In this document: piece after piece, positions 57,941 through 64,000 of the stretch
Layout: every line of letters starts with the position of its first letter
How positions within the stretch are numbered: position 1 is the first letter of the stretch
Origin: Mesodorylaimus sp. YZB2_4
Lineage: Eukaryota > Nematoda > Enoplea > Dorylaimida > Dorylaimidae
NCBI GenBank assembly: GCA_030248295.1
Contig: JASANH010000461.1
Location: forward strand, 62,001-126,000
DNA: 64,000 nt
Reading direction: 5' to 3'
Notes under the pieces: generated by a model
Seen by the model: only the letters and a program-made list of their open reading frames with translations
What the model was told of the DNA's origin: nothing
The model's database searches: none
Position numbers and translations under genes: made by a program

Positions 57941-57996
57941 CGCTCTCCCCACCACACATGATACAAAGCTGTCACTCTGCTTTCTCTTTACACAAA

Positions 57997-58323
57997 ATGA
58001 GTAAAGTGAGAGCTCTTTACCACCACTCCCCTGATTTTCAATGTGTCAAATCAACTCTAGCGGCTACTTATTATGACTCTGTGAGCCAGCAAGCGATTCT
58101 TTTTCTCGGATTTGCTTATGCCTACCCTTGCAGAAGGTTTTATTCCCAAAGACATTCTCTTCTTGCCAAATTTTTTCACAAGATCGTCTCCCAGCCATCG
58201 TCAAGTCTCGTCAGCTTCGTCCAGCAGGTCCCAATTAATGAACGAAGTCCAATGTTCAATTTTTATTACGATTTGTTATGTGTAATGTATCCTGATATCT
58301 GGACTTTGTCACTCATGCCATAA
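57997..58323 (+). CDS. Small hypothetical protein, 108 aa
   Basis: ATG at 57997 (context AAAATGA) after a TATA box; the frame is also open upstream but that part would lie in the promoter. The product is aromatic- and Ser-rich (DFQC, FLGFAYAYPCRRFYS, PMFNFYYDLLC) with no signal peptide, no clear membrane segment and no family I recognise. It ends with TAA. It sits at the junction between retroelement sequence and the right-end gene cluster. Confidence 0.5.
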   Translation: MSKVRALYHHSPDFQCVKSTLAATYYDSVSQQAILFLGFAYAYPCRRFYSQRHSLLAKFFHKIVSQPSSSLVSFVQQVPINERSPMFNFYYDLLCVMYPDIWTLSLMP

Positions 58324-58430
58324 CTAGTACTATATTGTACTGTATTATACACAGGTAAAATGAGGTATATCTGACTGCTTATAGTACCTTGTTCGGATTG
58401 TGCTATACGTGAGTACCATATTCTATTTAT

Positions 58431-60333
58431 TCAACCGTGAGATAATGCCCCTTCCGCTACAGTTTCCTCTCCAGTCTCAGTGGTTAGACGGTTCCCCAGT
58501 TCGATCGCCTGATCTAGATCTATCAGTACTTGTCGTCGTTTGCGACAAATACGATAAAACAGCAAGACCAATGTCCCGAAAAATCCCGTGCCGAAAACAC
58601 TGGTGGTGATCGACAACGTCAACACGGTTCAATAAAACAGGCGACAGGAGTTAGTTCAAGCTTGCAGAAAAGGAGAATAAAATGTTACTTTTCGTCAGTT
58701 TTTTTCGCGCCGACTCCTCCGATCGATTCGTAATCACTAAAAGGTAAGAAGATGTGATAATTATGTTTTATATAATATGTAACAAAGTAATTTCGGCATT
58801 AGGCACCTTTCTTTCTCCTCGTTTGGCTGTTCGGGAGGAAAAAGTTTTAAATTTGTTTGATTTTCTTTATACAGCCTGTGGAAAAAACAGTCCGTCTAAT
58901 GAGGGGATATTTAGCTCTAGCTCTATGTAGCTCTTACTTTTTTCATGGGTGAATAAAATAAGAAACATTGCAGCAGATTCGTTCTGATCCTTCATGTTCC
59001 CTAAATTTCTTCCTGTCTCTGCTCGATTTACTAGAGTCCATAGTTAGAGTTCTTACGTTCTCGTCACCTCGGTTGGAAGAAATCTTGTCGTATCCAGATT
59101 TTTCTCTGCTTTACTAAATAAACAGTACACTGTCTTTTCAATTTCCTATCAAGGCTCCCATATTTTTAGAACTCACAATTTAGTATTGATCATAGGAGGG
59201 ATAGGCGTTCTCTGTGGTTTGATCAGATCCGTATCCGTGATGGTCATTCTAATAAAGGACGACTCATTATCACTGTTTCGGCAAAAATAAAGGATGCTTT
59301 TTCAGGCGAGAGTCCTGATAAAAGTGAGTGTAACAGTTGATGATGACTTACTCATTTCTCTCTGGAGATTGTGTGGACAGCATTGGGCTATTAACTGTTC
59401 GGGTCATCAGCAGAGGTACAGTCCGAAGCGGTACGCTAGACTCATCGACAAATGGTTCCTCTTGGACGGAGGGTATTGCGAGCTCAGTTTTTTTTTCTTG
59501 TCTAAATCAACGTATAATTGATGAGCACTTTTACACTACAGTGAGTTCTTTCTTACATTCTTTCGATTTCGGTACCCAGGATGCTACAGTCAACCCATGC
59601 CAGAGTTATTGACATATCTGCGATCACTTTCTCTTTGAGCGGGATTGTTACTGCCGACGTTGACATTGTCTGCCCACCTCTAAACTGGTATAGAGTATCT
59701 GGAAGTTCCTCCCTCTAGAATTCTATTATACCTGACTGTGAACGAAGCAGGAGCCATTTTAGACGAGACTGTCATTGTTGCCTTAGGTAAAGTAGTGGTT
59801 CGTTTACTGATCGATGTATACAATTGGGTTTTCACGACCGCTTCCGTATTAGGGAACTTTGTAAACTCATTGTGCCTGTGCGAGACTAATACTATGCCAT
59901 TCTATAGAGGGATAAGAGCACGCACTTACTAGTAATTGGCACAGTCGCATTGAAATCCGTTAATGCAGACCAATTTCTTGTTATGGCCGCAAAAACATTC
60001 GCATCCCACTTTCGTAGTTTGCACTTCTTGCAAATGTGGGAACATACTTTTTAAGTTTATATTACATTTCAGATGTACCAGTTCATTCGACAATTGTAAG
60101 CGACTGACTGTCAAACGACAGTCAGCCGTCGTTTGATGAATCGCTGATAATGATTCACGCGGACGCACGCATTTTATGGTTGTATCTTCATCAGTGCAAA
60201 AACACTAAAAAGTAAGCATGCCATTATATCTTATCATGCTGAGCTCCATGTGAAAGAGGGGAAGTTGAGTACTTACACCGTCTGTAGAGTTGATGAGTAA
60301 TAAAGTCAGTATACCAATAAGCAACAATCGATT
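58431..60333 (-). CDS. Multi-exon Cys-rich membrane protein gene (unknown family), possibly decayed
   Basis: Exons inferred from open frames joined by GT-AG introns in matching phase: 60333-60277 (hydrophobic LLLIGILTLLLINSTDG, no ATG), 60204-59930 (Cys-rich: CFCTDEDTTIKC, CRL, GCECFCGHNKKLVC, CDCANY), about 59885-59732 (Thr/Ser-rich), 59679-59557, 59501-59352, 59272-59177, 59113-59057, 59000-58938, two small exons near 58877-58810 and 58742-58685, and a last exon from about 58608 with GTGFFGTLVLLFY, then RICRKRR and an acidic tail to 58431. Introns are about 52-79 bp, up to about 88 for the last. Problems: no start codon, a TAG at the end of the Cys-rich exon, and an in-frame TGA at 58943-58945. 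I infer a type I membrane protein or a recent pseudogene of one. Confidence 0.5.
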
Positions 60334-60729
60334 TTAGTTTTGCACGCGAATGTTCAGGACTATTGGTGGATGGTTTGTTTTATACCATTTAACGACGAGT
60401 ATGATGAGGATGATCAAAATCACTGTCTCTACACAGTACTCGTATAAAATCCGACCAATTGTTATCAGCAAATATCGGCTGATAATGTAGAGATCTTGAA
60501 ATAGATTTCGTTTCGGTTTGCCCGCTTTCGCTATTTGCACCATGCTCAATCGACCGTCGCTTACAATTCGCCAAAAATTACCTATTATTTGTTCGAACAT
60601 ATTTTCTTTCGGCTTCTCCTTCTCCCACATCTCGAACAATTTTCTGACCAGGTCGACAATAGGACCAGCTTTATTCACGGTGATAAGACCAAATAAGATG
60701 ATAGCCAAGAATAATGTTTTACATGACAT
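60334..60729 (-). CDS. Signal-peptide/membrane protein, 131 aa, unknown
   Basis: ATG at 60729 begins a clear signal peptide (MSCKTLFLAIILFGLITV then NKAGP), an amphipathic charged middle (FEMWEKEKPKENMFEQIIG) and a membrane segment near the C-terminus (VILIILIILVVKWY). Stop TAA at 60334. The same frame continues beyond the stop into the hydrophobic segment that opens the next gene. No family recognised. Confidence 0.6.
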   Translation of the reverse strand: MSCKTLFLAIILFGLITVNKAGPIVDLVRKLFEMWEKEKPKENMFEQIIGNFWRIVSDGRLSMVQIAKAGKPKRNLFQDLYIISRYLLITIGRILYEYCVETVILIILIILVVKWYKTNHPPIVLNIRVQN

Positions 60730-61538
60730 ATTTCTCAGTTTGTAATGATTTTTCTCAGGACCATAGACATCGATTTTCTTGGGACTGTAACGATGGTATA
60801 AGTTTCCTCATACTCACCGCTCGTAGTTTAACACAGAATTTTCTCGAAGTATCAGGACTCGTGACTGTATTCTGACTATGCGTACAGCATCCAGATTTTT
60901 TGATTTGATAACGAGGTCGCTTTTGACACGCAGCTTATCCTAGCTGGCGGCTAGTTTAAACTTTTGTATGAACAGGCACTAGTTGAAGGCATCTTTTATG
61001 GTTAGTCTTGAAGAGCTACAGTATGTCCAGCACATGCATCGATCATTAAAAATGTAAAACTGAAGAGGGAGTTCCTACAATCTTTTTTTATGCTTAGAAT
61101 AATATCTTATGACGCATCTACTGAAGATTATGATGCTGTAATCCGATTAGTAGGTCTCACCAACCTGTTTAACATCTATTTACTTGTTCGACGGCGACGG
61201 GTGACAATCTTGTCCGAATATTTATCAAGATAAGGGCGCGAGTGTGTGTCTATGTTTGCTCACTGGTTGACAGCGCTAGCAAATGGTCCTACTGGTTAGG
61301 AAGAACTTTAGTGATTCCACTCTTTTGAGAGATATGATAGTTCTTAATTGTGTTCTTCTGCTTATCTTTATTACTCATACCAAACGAGCAGGAATTGGAT
61401 CAACTGTCACATCCTGTTACCTGTAGTGAAGGTAGACAGAGGAGGAGGAGGAGGAGGGTGACTCAAAATGTAATAAGGGTTTGTATTAAAGGGTGGCTCA
61501 CTTGGGAACAGTCTGTCTTCATTCCGTATAGAGCAAAA
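60730..61538. promoter_or_regulatory. Divergent intergenic region
   Basis: Separates the leftward 131-aa gene and the rightward Cys-rich/mucin gene, so it should hold both promoters. A possible leader intron for the leftward gene runs from a GTGAGT donor near 60818 to an AG just before the ATG. An imperfect GAG trinucleotide run lies near 61440-61457. No TATA box stands out. Confidence 0.35.
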
Positions 61539-62678
61539 ATGATTGTCATTCAACTTGTCACTCTTCGACTCGTACTCTTCGCAAATATCAGAACGATCGA
61601 GGGTGACTGCTTTTGAGACGCGGAACAAGGCGTCGTAGTTCGTTGTAATGGGGTCAATAAGGCCTCGAGCATACGGTTTTTACCATGCGCTGACACTAGT
61701 CAAGGTCTGGATATTATCGGTTCTGAGTTCAACTGTAATGTTCCCGTTGAAACCGTTATGCCAAACATTCAGTCAGTTACTATGTCAGATTCGGCCGATT
61801 GTAACTGCTTTTGCCGACAGGAAACGTCCTGTATAGGGACTAAATGTGTTTGTAAAACTTGCGCTTGTGAATGTGAACAGAGTACAAGCAGTAGTTCTTA
61901 GTAAGAAGGTGTATGACCGTCATAATTGAATATTTATTTTATACCTTAGCGAATTTTTAGGACGTGTCATCCACAATACTGACGAGCTCAGACACAATTT
62001 CGACCAGTTCCAGCACTCACTCATCTCTTACATCAATGACTACGTCCGAACTGACAGTGATCAGCTCGAGCAGCCAATCATCATCAGCGTCTTTCACAAC
62101 GACTACCATGGTTTCAACTGGTATATCATCCGTCACAGGGACGACTACCGCGGTGTATAGGTACGGAGCACTATTTACTATAAGCTGAGCCGGACGACGC
62201 CCTCTCGTATTTCTAGGGTATCGGTCGCAGGCATTGCCGCTCCTGTTTCTATTGGAGTCACTTTTGGATGCGCAGTTGGCTTATTCCTCATTTTACGACG
62301 TCGACGCCGTCTACAGCAACACCATTTAAGGGCAAGCTGTAACTCACCTCCTAGTAGGTAGGTCTACCTCATTTTTAATGGATAGGGTCTTTATCACAGG
62401 TTTCACCCCTTTACTGTACTAGGCAAATTCTCGATTCGCATCCCTGCTCAGAACGGTTTGAATGTCAAAATGATGACCCAACACCTGTTTATCAGGATGT
62501 TGTCGAACATGTATATGATGAGCCCACTGGAATTTATGAAACACCACGTAGACATAGGTACGCACCTCTAAGTCATAGAAATAACGAGAAGTATTCACGG
62601 GCTATCCCAATGCCATTGCTACCAAGTATGGACGAGGTCGAGTGGGCTAGGATGGGGTCTGGGAGATGGTTGAGATGA
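61539..62678 (+). CDS. Cys-rich, Ser/Thr-stalk type I membrane protein with Tyr-motif tail (unknown family)
   Basis: ATG 61539 opens a signal peptide (MIVIQLVTLRLVLFANIRTI). The ectodomain starts DCF then TGA (61614-61616) where the related minus-strand gene has CFC. Cysteines follow (VVVRCNG, FLPCAD, FNCN) and a dense cluster CNCFCRQETSC...CVCKTCACECE. After a 60-bp intron (61901-61960) exon 2 encodes a mucin-like Ser/Thr stalk; intron 62161-62216; exon 3 (62217-62357) a membrane span (GIAAPVSIGVTFGCAVGLFL) and RRRRR; intron 62358-62422; exon 4 (62423-62678) a tail with VYQDV, VYDEP and IYETP, potential tyrosine-phosphorylation sites. Exon 1 ends TCTTAG|TAAG: the frame into exon 2 is not solved by the obvious donor. 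Function: cell-surface receptor or adhesion protein is a guess. Confidence 0.6.
61614..61616 (+). other. In-frame TGA at a conserved Cys position
   Basis: The frame is open before (signal peptide and DCF) and after (DAEQGVVVRC...). The paralogous minus-strand exon reads CFCTDED at the same place. One base change from TGC/TGT explains it as nonsense, but it also fits a selenocysteine codon. Confidence 0.5.
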
Positions 62679-63083
62679 ACGCTGGCTGTGAAGCGCAGAG
62701 GAATCGACCGCCGGAGGCGAGTCTTAAAAATTGTTGCTTCATAAGACGCTTTTCACGCATTTCCCTGTTATGAAAGCCACGCCTCAAAATCTTATATCAT
62801 TCAGTATTTCCTTGACTTGAATGTCCTTGTTAGAAGTGATTGACTGATTGCAACGCATTGTTTCAGACTAGGCGGGAACTTGGTGAGTCAAGCTTGTGAG
62901 TATAAAGCGGATTGTATCCGTATAAAGCGGATTGTATTCCGGATTTCGATTGGAATTGACTCGTATTAATCTTGTTTCACGGACAGCGGTATCTACTAAT
63001 GGTAAATTACTGCCTTTGAAAGGTGACAGGAAACACCTGGCCATTTTAGACGGGGGCTCCCCCATACTGGACTAGCTTCCCGT
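62679..63083. other. Short spacer, no supported gene
   Basis: A 21-bp sequence (TATAAAGCGGATTGTATCCG) is nearly tandem-duplicated at 62901-62940. TATAAAG motifs in it could be promoter-like. Confidence 0.4.
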
Positions 63084-63416
63084 TTAACGCCTGGACTTGG
63101 CAGCTTTCTCGCTACTTTTTCTTTTACTCTCTTTTCCACTCTTTCTCGTCTTCTTCTTTGATATGCCCTTCTGAGTCTTTTGACTTTTTCGCCTTGTAGA
63201 GGATTTCTTTTTGGACGAACCCACTGGGAGTGGTACCAGGCCTGTATCTCTTTTCTGATTCGCCGTGGTTGCAGAGGCTGGTAGAGTGGACGTCTCACTT
63301 GTGACTGTAGAGAGTAGATGAGTAGATGGCTCAGTTGGGAGTGTAGTACTGGAAGGACCAATGCGAATAGGAGTAATTCGACGAATCAAAGGGTGCTTAA
63401 TCGATCCCAATGACAT
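63084..63416 (-). CDS. Thr/Ser-rich then Lys/Arg-rich protein or exon
   Basis: The frame from 63416 begins MSLGSIKHPLIRR, passes through a Thr/Ser/Pro stretch (SSTTLPTEPSTHLLSTVTSE) and ends in a strongly basic tail (KKKSSTRRKSQKTQKG, KKKTRKSGKESKRKSSEK) before TAG/TGA. It overlaps the end of the next upstream exon in a different frame, so it could be the terminal exon of the gene entering from the window edge. No family recognised. Confidence 0.35.
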   Translation of the reverse strand: MSLGSIKHPLIRRITPIRIGPSSTTLPTEPSTHLLSTVTSETSTLPASATTANQKRDTGLVPLPVGSSKKKSSTRRKSQKTQKGISKKKTRKSGKESKRKSSEKAAKSRR

Positions 63417-63449
63417 CCAAAAAGTGTAGACAAAGTGCTAACGAGCTGC

Positions 63450-64000
63450 ACTTTACAGTTTTACCATTACTTCGAATAAGAGTCAGAGCGATGTTTTGAT
63501 GAATGCCAGACCAGACGGGAAACGTGAAATCGAGTGGATGTATTTTAGCTGCGGCACGACGTTCCGTTACACCCTGTTGCACTGGGTCCACTATCAAACA
63601 ACCTATGACGGATTCGAATCTGCCGCCAAACGGAACAGGACGGACGAGATTGCAGGTCAGATAGACGACGTTTTAACTAGGGTCCAAATTCACAACTGTA
63701 CCCAGGATGGACTCACTCAGGTGTACACTGCTTTTAGGACTAGTTTTTAATGGGATTAGTACTTTTGCTTCCAAGTGTGAACCGTCAAATTTTATATCAT
63801 CAACGGAGTTACTATCCAACCAAATCTTTTGATTGACCATAAAAGTCTCAGTTAACTTCGATTGAATCGTCGAAATAGTAGAATCCAAGTAATGGTCTTC
63901 CGAACTGATCAGTAAGTTTAGCAACAGCGACACCGCCGCGTGGCTCTACCGCCAAAGTGATTGTAAAAATTTCAGGCGACTCCACTGACCCTTTATATGC
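63450..64000 (-). CDS. Partial multi-exon gene entering from the right edge, possibly frameshifted
   Basis: On the minus strand, SPEIFTITLAVEPRGG and VAVAKLTDQFGRPLLGFYY (63980-63890) pass by a frame change near 63870-63900 to STISTIQSKLTETFMVNQ...DGSHLEAKVLIPLK...SILGTVVNLDP (to 63686). A possible 75-bp intron leads to an exon with IVDPVQQGVTERRAAAK, HPLDFTFPVWSGIHQN and LTLIRSNGKTVKC (to about 63450). The block IPLK...ILGT resembles IPLK...ILGT in the minus-strand gene at 59.6 kb. The 5' end is outside the window. Confidence 0.35.

Noticed and set aside
57835..57996. Extending the 108-aa ORF upstream to 57835
   Set aside because: That part overlaps the TATA box and the repeat; the frame has no ATG at 57835, and the ATG at 57997 fits the promoter distance.
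59294..59932. Plus-strand ORFs of 64-91 codons (59294-59612, 59738-59932)
   Set aside because: They are the antisense of the minus-strand exon series, which joins in phase through several introns; the plus frames do not.
53494..62678. Nuclear genetic code with TGA reassigned
   Set aside because: The intact FkbM gene ends at TGA (33787-33789) and the BEL integrase and the plus-strand receptor gene also end with TGA; the in-frame TGAs are isolated.
1..64000. Prokaryotic or phage origin, operons, Shine-Dalgarno sites, CRISPR arrays
   Set aside because: Retroelements, GT-AG introns and eukaryotic transposases throughout; the tandem repeats seen do not have spacer-repeat structure.

Overview
The window is metazoan nuclear DNA, most likely from an invertebrate with a compact intron style. 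It carries a Penelope-like element, BEL/Pao retrotransposons, an L1-like LINE, a Merlin transposon, several other DNA-transposon remnants, and genes split by GT-AG introns of about 52-79 bp. A nematode or similar animal fits the short introns, the long mono-G tracts (13-25 G), a short run of GCCTAA units (reverse complement of the TTAGGC telomere repeat) and the BEL/Pao content. No species can be named from the sequence alone. Most of the window is layered transposon debris, with two single-exon host-like methyltransferase genes inside it and a gene cluster at the right end.

Left block, 1-7752: two perfectly register-matched inverted arms (1-1443 and 6310-7752) enclose two consecutive TTAA-bounded elements, one with diverged terminal repeats (1444-3839) and one with apparently identical arms of about 760 bp (3844-6309). 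A 209-bp MITE with a perfect 8-bp duplication lies inside the first of these. From 8.6 to 12.75 kb there is a zinc-finger (possibly pogo-like) fossil, a MULE fossil and a Penelope-like element. The Penelope-like element itself contains a 40-bp perfect palindrome with an 8-bp target duplication.

Middle, 13-37 kb: a METTL24/FkbM-type methyltransferase gene broken at an A8 run (13.3-14.4 kb), a LINE fragment, two unrelated DDE transposase remnants (18.9 and 21.3-23.2 kb), a degenerate BEN/DUF4806-like ORF, and an L1-like LINE (25.2-29.5 kb). The LINE endonuclease is interrupted by an 844-bp element whose removal restores the frame. A second FkbM methyltransferase (32.7-33.8 kb) lies between inverted repeats of about 235 bp.

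Retroelement block, 38-57.7 kb: a BEL/Pao element on the plus strand (38-42.35 kb), a foldback element with a 1.59-kb insertion in one arm (45-47.5 kb), a BEL/Pao gag-protease remnant on the minus strand (50.8-54.9 kb) split by an almost intact Merlin element (52,790-54,515), and two partial copies of another BEL/Pao family with LTR-like pieces in both orientations.

Right end, 57.7-64 kb: recognisable transposons are absent. Instead there are small genes: a 108-aa ORF behind a TATA box, a 131-aa signal-peptide/membrane protein, and two apparently related multi-exon genes on opposite strands. Both of these encode a Cys-rich ectodomain, and both end in a transmembrane segment followed by a basic stretch and a cytoplasmic tail. 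At least one more decayed gene reaches the window edge. Several carry in-frame stops at telling positions, so each could be a decaying paralog, a recoded gene or an alternatively spliced gene. I do not recognise this family; it is the best candidate for something undescribed.
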